This document shows, piece by piece, positions 33,867 through 42,689 of a stretch of 64,000 bases of DNA. The translations under genes and the position numbers were made by a program. The stretch covers positions 62,001 to 126,000 of the forward strand of contig JAJCYM010000019.1 of the NCBI GenBank assembly GCA_029262895.1. The letters run 5' to 3'. The notes below the pieces were generated by a model, which was not told where the DNA came from, ran no database searches, and worked only from the letters and a program-made list of their open reading frames with translations. Position 1 is the stretch's first letter. Every line of letters starts with the position of its first letter. Source of the DNA: Roseivirga sp. (GTDB lineage: Bacteria; Bacteroidota; Bacteroidia; Cytophagales; Cyclobacteriaceae).

Positions 33867-35336
33867 TTACTTCCCGCCTTTGAGTTTCGGTACAGTGAAA
33901 GCATCCAATGGACTCTTTTGCTTCATCATTTCTTCGATTGCCTCAACACTACGAGGAGCAAAAGCAGACAGTAGCTCATAACCATCTTTTGTCACTAAAA
34001 AATCATCCTCAATTCTCACAGCAATACCCCACCATTTTGGGTCACAATCACTTCCCTCAGGAATATAAATCCCAGGTTCTACAACGAACGTCATGTTTTC
34101 TACTAATGGACTGCGTACATTTTTATCATGCACATCCAGGCCTATATGATGTGAAACTCCATGAGGGAAATACCCATGTCGCGTGTCTTTGGTAGCGATA
34201 ATACCTAGTTCCGCTAACCCTTCATTTACTACTGCTCTTGCAATCCTTGTGAATTCACTCATTAGAATCCCTGGTTTTATTTTCTCCATTGCAGCTTCCT
34301 GAGCCTTAAAAACGAGATTATAGATTGCTTTTTCTTCATCTGAGAACTTGCCATCAACTGGAATTGTCCGTGTGACATCTGCTGTGTAACCACGATATTC
34401 AGCACCAAGGTCCATCAATACCATCTCTTCGCTTGCTACCATAGGCTTCTCATTTTCTTCATAATGAAGAATGCAGCCATTGTTTCCAGCACCAATGATG
34501 GAAGGATAACCTTCAAATTCAGATTGATATTTTTTGAATACAAATTCATGAATCCCCTGGATTTCAGTTTCTGACATTCCAGGCTTCATGGCTTTCATCA
34601 CTTCTACTTGACCTACAGTCGAGATGAAGACTGCCTTCCGAATTAAATCAACCTCTTCTGGAGTTTTGACTTGTCTTAATTCGCCCATCAGACCATGTAG
34701 TGTCCGTAAATCAATATTGTTTTTCTGAGGCTCGGCATCTAAGGAGTTAGTAGCAGATTGGAAACCGGTCTTTGATTTAAACTGACTAATCAAGCTAAAT
34801 AAGTCTCCTTCATCACGTGCATTATCGCGCACATCATCCTGAAAATTATAAAAGAGTACCTTATCAAATTTATCGAAATTGATGCTGTAATCCTTGAAGT
34901 CAGTATTTTTGAAACTGTTCAAGATGGCTAGTTTTTCTTTTACTCCTGCGTCTCCTAGCCTTCTTCCAGTCCACATTTCTCTTGCAGCATTACGTGGTTG
35001 TACAAAGAATGCCTCTTTGTATGTGCCTCCATCAGTGTCCTTTTGCTCTTCCTTAAAAATGAGCAGGATGGCATGGGGTTCACGGTATCCTGTTAGGTAA
35101 TATAAATCAGGGTTTTGATGATAGATGTAATTCACATCGTTAGCCCTGTTTCTAACTGGGTTTGCGAAAAAAGCTGCCACTGAGTTGTCAGGCATTTTGG
35201 CCCTTAGGGCATCTCTTCGACCTTGGTGAAAGTCGGCTTTTAGAAAATCGTTAGGCTTTTCTTGAGCTTCTAAAAAAGAAAATCCTAGCACCATCATGGT
35301 TGCCAGGATTAAATATCTTACGGGTTGTCTTGTCAT
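33867..35336 (-). CDS. Exported aminopeptidase P family metallopeptidase
   Basis: 489-residue Xaa-Pro aminopeptidase-type enzyme (M24B) with a signal peptide (YLILATMMVLGFSFLEAQ), so probably periplasmic. The N-terminal creatinase-like domain runs to about residue 200; the pita-bread catalytic domain carries the five metal ligands in VLMDLGAEYRGYTADVTRT (two Asp), the His of HGVSHHIGLDVHD, VVEPGIYIPEGSD and AVRIEDDFLV (two Glu). It removes N-terminal residues preceding proline. It starts 24 bases after rpmB and has no obvious promoter, so it is probably read from the rpmB promoter. Confidence 0.92.
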   Translation of the reverse strand: MTRQPVRYLILATMMVLGFSFLEAQEKPNDFLKADFHQGRRDALRAKMPDNSVAAFFANPVRNRANDVNYIYHQNPDLYYLTGYREPHAILLIFKEEQKDTDGGTYKEAFFVQPRNAAREMWTGRRLGDAGVKEKLAILNSFKNTDFKDYSINFDKFDKVLFYNFQDDVRDNARDEGDLFSLISQFKSKTGFQSATNSLDAEPQKNNIDLRTLHGLMGELRQVKTPEEVDLIRKAVFISTVGQVEVMKAMKPGMSETEIQGIHEFVFKKYQSEFEGYPSIIGAGNNGCILHYEENEKPMVASEEMVLMDLGAEYRGYTADVTRTIPVDGKFSDEEKAIYNLVFKAQEAAMEKIKPGILMSEFTRIARAVVNEGLAELGIIATKDTRHGYFPHGVSHHIGLDVHDKNVRSPLVENMTFVVEPGIYIPEGSDCDPKWWGIAVRIEDDFLVTKDGYELLSAFAPRSVEAIEEMMKQKSPLDAFTVPKLKGGK

Positions 35337-35360
35337 AGCACAATAACGTTGAGAACGCTA

Positions 35361-35600
35361 TTATACTAAAATGTTACCGTTTTCTCTTGCTTTTTTAAGT
35401 ACAGCGGAGATCCCATTTTTATTAATGGTTCTCAGTGTAGATGTAGCCACTTTCAAGGTAATCCACTTGTCTTCTTCAGGGATATAAAATCTCTTCTTCT
35501 GAAGATTAGGGTAGAATTTCCTTCTAGTTCTATTTTTGGCGTGAGAAACATTGTTACCCACTTGTACTTTCTTTCCTGTTATATCACAAACTCTTGACAT
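35361..35600 (-). CDS. rpmB: 50S ribosomal protein L28
   Basis: 79-residue L28: [20 protein letters not shown] at the N-terminus, then [14 protein letters not shown] and [15 protein letters not shown]. It binds 23S rRNA in the large subunit. Good promoter upstream. In most Bacteroidetes rpmG follows directly; here an aminopeptidase P gene follows instead and rpmG lies 2.5 kb away. Confidence 0.96.
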   Translation of the reverse strand: MSRVCDITGKKVQVGNNVSHAKNRTRRKFYPNLQKKRFYIPEEDKWITLKVATSTLRTINKNGISAVLKKARENGNILV

Positions 35601-35616
35601 GATCTCTGAATTTTAT

Positions 35617-35632
35617 CCGTTTTCAAAAACGG
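35617..35632 (-). promoter_or_regulatory. Leader hairpin of rpmB
   Basis: CCGTTTT-CA-AAAACGG is a perfect dyad in the predicted 5' leader of rpmB, between the promoter and the start codon. As RNA it forms a short stem-loop of the kind used for ribosomal-protein feedback; binding by L28 or another r-protein is speculative. Confidence 0.4.
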
Positions 35633-35636
35633 AATG

Positions 35637-35668
35637 CAAATATCTGAATTATTGGCGAACAGACCAAA
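35637..35668 (-). promoter_or_regulatory. Promoter of rpmB
   Basis: Minus strand: TTTG (35665-35668), spacer of exactly 20 bases, GATATTTG (35637-35644; one mismatch to TAnnTTTG). Transcription would start near 35630, inside or just before the leader dyad. Confidence 0.65.
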
Positions 35669-35706
35669 GTTCCCTGCAAAATATTGGAAGTTTTTTATAG
35701 GCTTGA

Positions 35707-37206
35707 TTACATCCACTCTCTGCGGTCAGATTCAACCCGATAAAGTATCAAGTTCTCCAGGGCCTGGGCCTTTTCAAGCTCAATAAAGGGTAGTGTAAGG
35801 TGACCAGCCGCGGTAAACAACTCGACAGTTGCCAGGCGTTTTCTTCTTTGATAAAGGCTTTGTTTTATACGAACCGCCTGGATTTTATGGATTTGAGTTA
35901 GGTCATAACTTCTACCAAAAAGACCGGCATTGCTTTTCATAAATTCCTGATTTAGCTGAAACGACCTTTTGGAATAGTAAAGGCTAACCAACGCCCAAAT
36001 GATAGGTAACCACAATAAAAAGAATAAAGCATCAGTGCCAATTTCAAAATAAGTTGCTAGGCCGAGCAAGCTTGGTATCATACCAAAAAAGAGAAAAAGG
36101 CGAGTTTTTAGGAGGTGGCTAACTTTATGATCAGAATCGAATTGATAATACTCTTCAGGGAAAACCGCAGAGATGACCCTTGTGATTTGCTCTTGATAGC
36201 TCCCAGGTACTTTAATATTTCCCTTTGATCCCGATTCTGCACTGGACGCCTGTGAAATCTTCATGGTAAACATGCTGAACATCCTCCTAATCGGATTGGT
36301 AGACCATGAAATGATCTGGACTTTACTTCGATTGATACTAATTTCCTCTCGGTTGAGTAGGCCCCTGACGAGCTTAAGCCCTTTTTTGTGAATAGAGAGC
36401 CTAAGCTCATAGTACTTCAGCACAGAATTGACAAGTGAGAAGAGAAAGGAGATGGTGGCCACAAGGATTACCGTGAATAGAAAGGCAAAGAGCGCATTGT
36501 CGACCATATAGCGCTCATATTGACCAAACTGACTGGATAAGAAGTCACCAATGTCTTCAGTAGCTTCGTTCAATGTAGAAAACACGAAAGCGAATATGAG
36601 CGCCATTGACCTCAGGTGATTTTGGCTAATGCCTACTTTGAGCAGATCGATTGGTCTTAGGTGCAAAATCTGCTCTTCTAAAATAGCCTCTTCAACTTCC
36701 TTTTCATCAGTGTTCTCCACAGTGCCGAGTTGTGCTTTTTCAGCGAGTATAAAGTCTCTAAGCGCGATGGCCTCGGTCTTCTTAAGTGCATCTATACTGA
36801 TTTCGGATTTTTTCGCCCCGGCCGTATCAATTTCCACACTCACCACATTGAAAATCTGATGCAGGATGTTTTGACGGAAATTAATAGTCTGAATTCTCGC
36901 AAATGGAATGTTAGTCTTGGTGCGCTTCAATATGCCTTTGTCTATAACTATGGAATCCCCATCAATGTGAAAGTAGAAGCGAAAATAGGTAAGGATGGAA
37001 CCGCCAAGGTTGAAAGCTGCAAAACCTACTGCCACGTAGCCGATAATGTCCTGAAAAGTGGAATTTCCTCTACCGCCAATGAAAAAACTAAGCAGTATTG
37101 GCCAGAACGCACGAATTGTCATTCTGACAAACTTGATCAGAATGACGCCTATGGCTACTGAGGACTGCCGTCTTGGTGCCGAAAAATCAAGGGGTTGGCT
37201 CTCCAT
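35707..37206 (-). CDS. Bacterial PH-domain (bPH2/DUF304) membrane protein, YdbT-like
   Basis: 499-residue membrane protein with repeated bPH2 (DUF304) units separated by paired membrane helices. Domain starts are visible at FYFHIDGDSIVIDKGIL with IPFARIQTINFRQNI (about residue 85), YELRLSIHKKGLKLVRGLL with INRSKVQIISW (about 280), and YSKRSFQLNQEFMKSNAGLF with IHKIQAVRIKQS (about 420). The ATG at 37206 overlaps the smaller bPH2 gene by 20 bases and is preferred to an in-frame ATG 17 codons further upstream. Same arrangement as Bacillus ydbS-ydbT; molecular function unproven, possibly envelope stress or protection. Confidence 0.83.
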   Translation of the reverse strand: MESQPLDFSAPRRQSSVAIGVILIKFVRMTIRAFWPILLSFFIGGRGNSTFQDIIGYVAVGFAAFNLGGSILTYFRFYFHIDGDSIVIDKGILKRTKTNIPFARIQTINFRQNILHQIFNVVSVEIDTAGAKKSEISIDALKKTEAIALRDFILAEKAQLGTVENTDEKEVEEAILEEQILHLRPIDLLKVGISQNHLRSMALIFAFVFSTLNEATEDIGDFLSSQFGQYERYMVDNALFAFLFTVILVATISFLFSLVNSVLKYYELRLSIHKKGLKLVRGLLNREEISINRSKVQIISWSTNPIRRMFSMFTMKISQASSAESGSKGNIKVPGSYQEQITRVISAVFPEEYYQFDSDHKVSHLLKTRLFLFFGMIPSLLGLATYFEIGTDALFFLLWLPIIWALVSLYYSKRSFQLNQEFMKSNAGLFGRSYDLTQIHKIQAVRIKQSLYQRRKRLATVELFTAAGHLTLPFIELEKAQALENLILYRVESDRREWM

Positions 37207-37720
37207 CTTCAGCGGTTTTTCTAAGAATAAAGTCTTTGAGCTGTTGGGCTGTTTCACTGGGTAGGCCTGGAATTACCAGATCGCTACTTTGGCCTCCGGC
37301 TGTGAATACCTTCAGACTGCTGAGTTTGAATTTTCTTTCAATTGGCCCTTGCTTTATTTCAGCGTGTTGAATACGATTGAATGGTATGGAGGTTCTTACA
37401 AACCAGATTAACCCTTTGGTATAAATAATGTCTTTGTCCCTGATCGCATACATCTTTCTTTTAAAGCCAAGGAAGGTTATGATCAGATTCCAGGTAATCA
37501 CCAGTAGGAATGCCCCACCTGAGATTAAATAGCTCGTAGTGCCCAACTCATCGGTAAAGAAGTTGAGTGCAAATAAACCTGCTGCCAAAAGAAGGAAAAA
37601 CAAGAAATTTCCAATGAGTATGACCTTGAGGTATTTTTTATCAATGGGTTGAAAATCTATGTCTTCAACCTTTGGTAGGTCGTCTAAATTTATAGGAAGA
37701 TTTTCGAATATGCTGCTCAT
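37187..37720 (-). CDS. Bacterial PH-domain membrane protein, YdbS-like
   Basis: 177-residue membrane protein: two helices near residues 33-52 and 64-84, then one bPH2 domain (MYAIRDKDIIYTKGLIWF, IPFNRIQHAEIKQGP, LKVFTAGGQSSDLVIPGLP). Partner of the larger bPH2 protein with which it overlaps by 20 bases. Its ATG overlaps the stop of the DUF5522 gene by two bases, so three genes form one translationally coupled operon. Confidence 0.85.
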   Translation of the reverse strand: MSSIFENLPINLDDLPKVEDIDFQPIDKKYLKVILIGNFLFFLLLAAGLFALNFFTDELGTTSYLISGGAFLLVITWNLIITFLGFKRKMYAIRDKDIIYTKGLIWFVRTSIPFNRIQHAEIKQGPIERKFKLSSLKVFTAGGQSSDLVIPGLPSETAQQLKDFILRKTAEDGEPTP

Positions 37721-37878
37721 TTTTGGAAGTCATAAGGGCAATGCCGGCAGCCGTTCTGGCAGCAATAGCCACGTTTCAAGTGGTAATGTTCCGTAAAGAC
37801 CAATCTGCCTTGATCGTCAAGGTAGTAATCTTCCTTTTTGCTGGCAAACTCAGATTGCTTTTTGGAACGTTCTTTCAT
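37717..37878 (-). CDS. DUF5522 small Cys-rich protein
   Basis: 53-residue protein: an N-terminal basic stretch (MKERSKKQSEFASKKEDYY), then LVFTEHYHLKRGYCCQNGCR and HCPYDF. The RGYCC-x-NGC-RHCPY pattern is diagnostic of DUF5522; the Cys/His set probably binds a metal ion. Function unknown. First gene of the operon with the two bPH2 proteins; its stop overlaps the next start. Confidence 0.88.
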   Translation of the reverse strand: MKERSKKQSEFASKKEDYYLDDQGRLVFTEHYHLKRGYCCQNGCRHCPYDFQK

Positions 37879-37902
37879 CTTTTAAGGCTTGAATAGATTC
37901 AG

Positions 37903-37910
37903 TACCTTTG
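37903..37910 (+). promoter_or_regulatory. Promoter -7 element of rocD
   Basis: TACCTTTG, a perfect TAnnTTTG element 42 bases before the rocD ATG. No good -33 lies at the normal distance. Confidence 0.5.
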
Positions 37911-37952
37911 CCTCACTAAAATTGTTTAGCGCACAAAGATAAATTTTAAGAG

Positions 37953-39188
37953 ATGATAATGACCATAGAGAACAGTCAGGAGGCAATTAATTTGGAGAAT
38001 AAATATGGAGCTCATAATTATCATCCCTTACCGGTAGTATTGGCCAGGGGAGAAGGGGTTCATGTTTGGGACGTGGAAGGCAAGAAGTACTACGATTTTC
38101 TTTCCGCCTATAGTGCAGTAAATCAAGGGCATTGCCATCCAAGAATAGTGAATGCCTTGAAAGAGCAGGCTGAAACGCTCACGCTCACTTCCCGTGCGTT
38201 TTACAACGATACGCTTGGTTCTTACGAGAAGTACATGAGCGAGTATTTTGGCTTTGACAAGATTTTACCGATGAATACCGGGGCCGAGGCGGTGGAAACG
38301 GCCATTAAGCTTTGCAGGAAATGGGCGTACGAGAAAAAAGGCATTGCTGAGAACGAAGCGAAGATCATTGTCTGTGAGGATAACTTCCATGGAAGAACCA
38401 CTACAATTATTTCTTTTTCCAATGATCCGGATGCCCAAAAGAATTTCGGACCCTATACTCCTGGATTCATCAAAATCCCTCATAACGATATTGCTGCCTT
38501 AAAGGCCGCATTAAGTGAGGAAAATGTTGCGGGCTTCTTGATCGAACCAATTCAGGGCGAAGCGGGTGTTTTTGTTCCTGATGATGGTTATCTGGCCGAG
38601 GCCCATAGGCTTTGTACAGAGGCTAATGTATTGTTCATTGCTGATGAGGTTCAGACTGGCATTGCTAGAACAGGTGAACTCTTGGCTTGCGACTATGAAA
38701 ATGTGAAACCAGATGTGTTGATTCTAGGCAAAGCCGTCTCGGGAGGCGTTTATCCTGTATCTGCAGTAATGGCCGATGATCGCATTATGGAGGTGATCAA
38801 GCCGGGTCAGCACGGAAGTACCTTTGGCGGCAACCCATTGGCTGCGAAGGTGGCCATAGCCGCATTGGAGGTTGTGAAAGATGAGAACCTTGCTGAAAAT
38901 GCAAAACACCTTGGTGAAATTTTCAGGGAAAGAATGAATGTCTTCATTGCCAAAACTGATTTGGTAAACGCTGTCAGAGGTAAGGGGCTATTAAATGCGA
39001 TTCTGATCAACGATACAGAAGACAGCTCAACTGCCTGGGATATCTGTGTAGCCTTAAAAGAGAATGGACTGTTGGCTAAACCAACTCACGGAAACATTAT
39101 TCGTTTTGCTCCTCCGTTGGTGATGACGGAAGAGCAATTGCACGATTGTTGCGATATTATTGAAAGAACAATTACGGCTTTCGAATAG
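37953..39188 (+). CDS. rocD: Ornithine aminotransferase
   Basis: 411-residue PLP-dependent class III aminotransferase: L-ornithine plus 2-oxoglutarate gives glutamate-5-semialdehyde and glutamate, linking arginine breakdown to proline and glutamate. Recognised from [87 protein letters not shown] and [18 protein letters not shown], whose Lys binds PLP. The N-terminus and full length match OAT rather than acetylornithine aminotransferase. Starts at the first of two close ATGs (alternative 37959). Confidence 0.95.
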   Translation: MIMTIENSQEAINLENKYGAHNYHPLPVVLARGEGVHVWDVEGKKYYDFLSAYSAVNQGHCHPRIVNALKEQAETLTLTSRAFYNDTLGSYEKYMSEYFGFDKILPMNTGAEAVETAIKLCRKWAYEKKGIAENEAKIIVCEDNFHGRTTTIISFSNDPDAQKNFGPYTPGFIKIPHNDIAALKAALSEENVAGFLIEPIQGEAGVFVPDDGYLAEAHRLCTEANVLFIADEVQTGIARTGELLACDYENVKPDVLILGKAVSGGVYPVSAVMADDRIMEVIKPGQHGSTFGGNPLAAKVAIAALEVVKDENLAENAKHLGEIFRERMNVFIAKTDLVNAVRGKGLLNAILINDTEDSSTAWDICVALKENGLLAKPTHGNIIRFAPPLVMTEEQLHDCCDIIERTITAFE

Positions 39189-39191
39189 TCT

Positions 39192-39665
39192 CTAATCAAT
39201 TGCTACAACGAAAACTCCACTTGATCCTGATACGGATTTCGTGGGGTCATTGTGTTTGGTGGATTCAAAGTTGAAGGTTCCTTTCATCACCTTGTTTCGA
39301 TATTCCGTGACTGTTAAAGTACCGCTATCTGCTAAATAGAAGGTAGTGCCGTCTGCAAGTTGAATTCTGATTCGTGTTGCACTGTCCCGAGTTACGTCAT
39401 GAGTACCCACAATTTCCGATATCATGGAAGGGTCGATAATCAGCTCTACCATATTTCTTCCAGTATCAAATCCCTTAATTAGGATTAATTCTGCATGGGT
39501 AAAAGCCGAAACTGAATCTTGAACAAATGCCGAAACAAACTCACCCGACAAATCCACTTCAAACGTCACATCTATATCTATTGGGTCTATATCATTTGGG
39601 TCACTTTCCCCACATGAAACGATAAGGAATGACAACATCACGATTAAATTGGTAAATCTTTTCAT
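39192..39665 (-). CDS. Lipoprotein of unknown function
   Basis: 157-residue predicted lipoprotein (MLSFLIVSCGESDPND, Cys about 18) with an acidic linker (DPNDIDPIDIDVTFEVD) and a small beta-rich domain containing DSATRIRIQLADGTTFYLAD and MKGTFNFES. I do not recognise a family. It is convergent with rocD, the stops three bases apart, and stands alone on its strand. Confidence 0.65.
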   Translation of the reverse strand: MKRFTNLIVMLSFLIVSCGESDPNDIDPIDIDVTFEVDLSGEFVSAFVQDSVSAFTHAELILIKGFDTGRNMVELIIDPSMISEIVGTHDVTRDSATRIRIQLADGTTFYLADSGTLTVTEYRNKVMKGTFNFESTKHNDPTKSVSGSSGVFVVAID

Positions 39666-39731
39666 TACTTTTTTTATGTAAATCTATTGCCTTGATCAGC
39701 GTGAAAACATCCTTGTAGAAACGTATTTTCG

Positions 39732-39755
39732 AATACCCACCAGAGGGTATTTTTT
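39732..39755 (+). terminator. Plus-strand terminator beyond the lipoprotein gene
   Basis: AATACCC-ACCAGA-GGGTATT with a run of T after it, a good plus-strand terminator. It lies upstream of the minus-strand lipoprotein gene, so it would stop rocD read-through across that gene before the sensor-kinase gene. Confidence 0.65.
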
Positions 39756-39864
39756 ACATATAGCTGGTTTGTAGGTGTTTATGAGTTGACAATGAACTAT
39801 GGAATAGACATCTTGGAGATATAATTATATTGAGGGATGGTAACAGTATCCATTACCTGACCTC

Positions 39865-39872
39865 TAGCTTTG
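39865..39872 (+). promoter_or_regulatory. Promoter -7 element of the sensor-kinase gene
   Basis: TAGCTTTG, a perfect TAnnTTTG match, nine bases before the chosen ATG at 39882. It implies a very short 5' leader. Confidence 0.45.
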
Positions 39873-39881
39873 ATATCAGTA

Positions 39882-41978
39882 ATGACCGACCGATTGATAT
39901 TTATATTTTTTGCCATAACCATTGGCCATTCTTGTTTTTCGCAAGAAGGAGATGCTTTATCAATCGAAAGTGCATTGGCCGACTCACTTATGGCGGCTGG
40001 CCTTGAAGCCAGGTCTTCCGGGAATTATGAACTGTCAGAGAAACACTACCTGGAGGCCATTCGAATCTATTCAAGTCTGAAAATGGAATACCGTTCCGGG
40101 GTTGCCCATTACAACTTGGCTAAGACGTACTATTCCAATTATCAGGATTCCTTAATGCTTTCTGCAGATCGTGAGGCGGTCAGAATATTTGGTTCTTTGG
40201 ACAGCGTGAGGCAGGAAGCAATGGCTAACAATCAGCTAGGGAATCACTTGTCAGGAATTGGCCTTAATACTGAGTCAATTGACGTCTACAAGGAAGCTGT
40301 TCGGCTAAGCCGGTCTATCGGAGATTCGCTTACAGTAAGCTTTTACAAAAACAATATTGGACTTGTTTTAAAAGACCTTGGGGAATATCAAAATGCATTG
40401 GCAATGCTCTACGAATCACTGGCGCTTAAAGAAGAATTTGGAGGCACCGATAGGTCAATTTCAAGTGCTCAGTTGAATATTGGTCTTGTACTTGACTTGC
40501 TGAATAAGCCAGAAGAATCTCTTCTGTTTTATGCAAGAGCCGTTGATTCTAAGCGGAAGGCTGGAGATAGTTTGGGAATGGCCAGAGTATATAGCAACAT
40601 GGCTGTTATCCATAAAAATCTCGAACGTTATGACAGTGCAATCTATTTTATTGACAAAAGCAACGAGATATTATCTGAGTTTGAAGACAATGATTTACTC
40701 TACGTCAATCAAACCAATTTGGGTAATCTCCAAAAGCGCAAAGGCGACTTTGCGAAGGCCAAAGAACATCTGTTGGTAGCCTTATCCCTTGCTACAGATG
40801 AGAATGACAAAAACCACATAGGAGATACCTACCAGAATCTGGGCAGTCTGGCTTTTGATAGTGGAGATGCTGCAGGCTGTGTTGAATACAACCTTAAGGC
40901 TTTAGAACTCACAGAGGAAACGGAGTCTTATGCCCAAATGATGGAAATTTACGAAAATCTGCAGGAGGCCTATGCATCCCTTCGAAAGTTCGAAGAAGCG
41001 CATCAAAGCACATTGCTTTCACTGCAATACAGGGATTCAGTATATCGATTGGAACAAGTAAAGGCAACGGAGGAATTACAGACCAGGTATGAGACTCAGA
41101 AAAAAGAAGACCAAATAGTATTTCAGAATACACAATTGGAGCAGCAGTCATCAATTATTGTCAGAAATCAAATAATCATTGTGACACTTATTGTCATTGC
41201 ACTACTAGGTGTTCTGCTGGTTTGGCTTTGGAGGATAAAACAAAAACGCCAACGTATACTCAGAGAAAAGGAGCATGAAATTAAGCTTAGGGACGCTGAA
41301 ATGACGGCTGTTATTTACTCTCAAGAAAAAGAAAGAAAGCGTTTTGCAACAGATTTACATGATGGATTTGGACAGCTTATCTCAGTGCTAAAGCTGAATC
41401 TGGGAAGATTAAACAATAACAATTCCCGTGATGTGGAACTGAGACAGGAGGTGTTTGGTCAGAGTGAAAACGTAATCAACGATATGTATGCTGAATTGAG
41501 GAATATTTGTTTTGACCTTATGCCACAAACCCTGGTGAAAAGAGGACTTCCCAATGCCATTAGAGAGTTTGCTGACCGTATTAATGTCACCGGAACTAAA
41601 GCAGTTGAGGTCTTAATTTTTGAGGTGGAAGATCGACTTTCAGAGGTTATGGAGGTCTCTCTTTATCGAATTACTCAGGAGTGGGTCAATAATATCCTCA
41701 AATATTCAGATGCCAACTCAATTACCATTCAGCTGATAGGCGGAGGAGATGAGATTACGCTGACCATCGAAGATGATGGATTGGGCTTTGATCCAAAGAC
41801 CTTCTTTGAAGGCAGTGGAAATGGATGGAGAAATATCAATAGCCGATTGAACCTTATCAATGGTGAGTTTGATCTTGATACCAAGCCAACAAGTAGAGGT
41901 TCAATGGTTACCATTAATGTAAGCTTGCAGGAAGCGCCCTCTATACCCGCCAGCACTGAGGAACAAATCACGGCTTAA
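39882..41978 (+). CDS. TPR-containing sensor histidine kinase (NarL-system type)
   Basis: 698-residue sensor kinase. A signal peptide (TDRLIFIFFAITIGHSCFS) is followed by about ten tetratricopeptide-type repeats (residues about 30-400) that should be periplasmic, a membrane helix (IIIVTLIVIALLGVLLVWLW, about 430-450), and a HisKA_3 dimerisation domain with the phosphoacceptor His493 in ATDLHDGFGQLIS. The HATPase_c domain follows (NNILKYSDAN, TIEDDGLGFDP, GNGWRNINSRL). The ATG at 39882 is chosen for the signal peptide. It presumably phosphorylates the response regulator encoded 44 bases downstream; its signal is unknown. Confidence 0.93.
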   Translation: MTDRLIFIFFAITIGHSCFSQEGDALSIESALADSLMAAGLEARSSGNYELSEKHYLEAIRIYSSLKMEYRSGVAHYNLAKTYYSNYQDSLMLSADREAVRIFGSLDSVRQEAMANNQLGNHLSGIGLNTESIDVYKEAVRLSRSIGDSLTVSFYKNNIGLVLKDLGEYQNALAMLYESLALKEEFGGTDRSISSAQLNIGLVLDLLNKPEESLLFYARAVDSKRKAGDSLGMARVYSNMAVIHKNLERYDSAIYFIDKSNEILSEFEDNDLLYVNQTNLGNLQKRKGDFAKAKEHLLVALSLATDENDKNHIGDTYQNLGSLAFDSGDAAGCVEYNLKALELTEETESYAQMMEIYENLQEAYASLRKFEEAHQSTLLSLQYRDSVYRLEQVKATEELQTRYETQKKEDQIVFQNTQLEQQSSIIVRNQIIIVTLIVIALLGVLLVWLWRIKQKRQRILREKEHEIKLRDAEMTAVIYSQEKERKRFATDLHDGFGQLISVLKLNLGRLNNNNSRDVELRQEVFGQSENVINDMYAELRNICFDLMPQTLVKRGLPNAIREFADRINVTGTKAVEVLIFEVEDRLSEVMEVSLYRITQEWVNNILKYSDANSITIQLIGGGDEITLTIEDDGLGFDPKTFFEGSGNGWRNINSRLNLINGEFDLDTKPTSRGSMVTINVSLQEAPSIPASTEEQITA

Positions 41979-42022
41979 TCGGATATTTTTAATAGATTAG
42001 CATAAGTACCTTGCCTGCATAG

Positions 42023-42688
42023 ATGAAATGGCTTGTAAACATCGCAGCAAGGGATAAATTGACCCAAACAGTGAAAATTGTATTAGTTGATGACCATTCG
42101 ATCTTACTCGATGGATTGAAAAAATTGATTGAGGAGGATGACATGCTTTCGGTTGTTGATGCCGTAGGCAATGTGCCAGATGCGATCAGAGCTATCGACA
42201 AACACAAACCCGACCTGGTGATCACAGACTACAATTTGGGTCCGGATGATGGACTAAGTTTGGTTCAGAAATCAAAACGACTATTCCCTGATATGAAGTT
42301 TATTGTGCTGAGTATGCATGATGAAGCCCATCTGGTAAAAGAAATATTGAAGGAAGGCGTGAATGGATACGTTCTGAAAAAAGATACCAAAGAAGAACTA
42401 CTTGAAGCCATATACGCGGTTCGTGGAGGTAAAATGTACATGTCAACAGAAATCAACGCCATGTTGGTCAAGAGTCTTTATGAGCCTGAAGAAGGCAAGC
42501 TGCTCACAGCTAGAGAAAGAGAGATTCTAAAGTTGATTGCCCAGGAATATTCCAATAAAATGATTGCGGAGGAGCTCTTTATTAGCGAACGCACAGTGGA
42601 AACCCACCGAAAGAACATCTTTAGAAAAACCAAGACTGGATCATTAGTAGGGCTTATTAAGTTTGCCTATGCCAATAATTTGATTTAA
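42023..42688 (+). CDS. LuxR/NarL-type response regulator
   Basis: 221-residue response regulator. The receiver domain carries the acidic pair in VKIVLVDDHSILLDGL, phosphoacceptor Asp69 in LVITDYNLGPDDG, the conserved Ser of IVLSMHDE and Lys of GYVLKKDTKEE. The C-terminal GerE-type HTH (about 155-220) has LTAREREILKLIAQEYSNKM and ISERTVETHRKNIFRK. Cognate partner of the upstream kinase. Candidate regulator of the four promoters downstream that share a common upstream site, which is inference. Internal GTG/TTG starts near codons 13-17 cannot be excluded. Confidence 0.93.
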   Translation: MKWLVNIAARDKLTQTVKIVLVDDHSILLDGLKKLIEEDDMLSVVDAVGNVPDAIRAIDKHKPDLVITDYNLGPDDGLSLVQKSKRLFPDMKFIVLSMHDEAHLVKEILKEGVNGYVLKKDTKEELLEAIYAVRGGKMYMSTEINAMLVKSLYEPEEGKLLTAREREILKLIAQEYSNKMIAEELFISERTVETHRKNIFRKTKTGSLVGLIKFAYANNLI

Positions 42689-42689
42689 A

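Noticed and set aside
39802-39830. Possible fifth copy of the shared promoter element before the kinase gene
   Set aside because: At the position fixed by the kinase -7 (39865) neither the AGC core nor the C-run is present.
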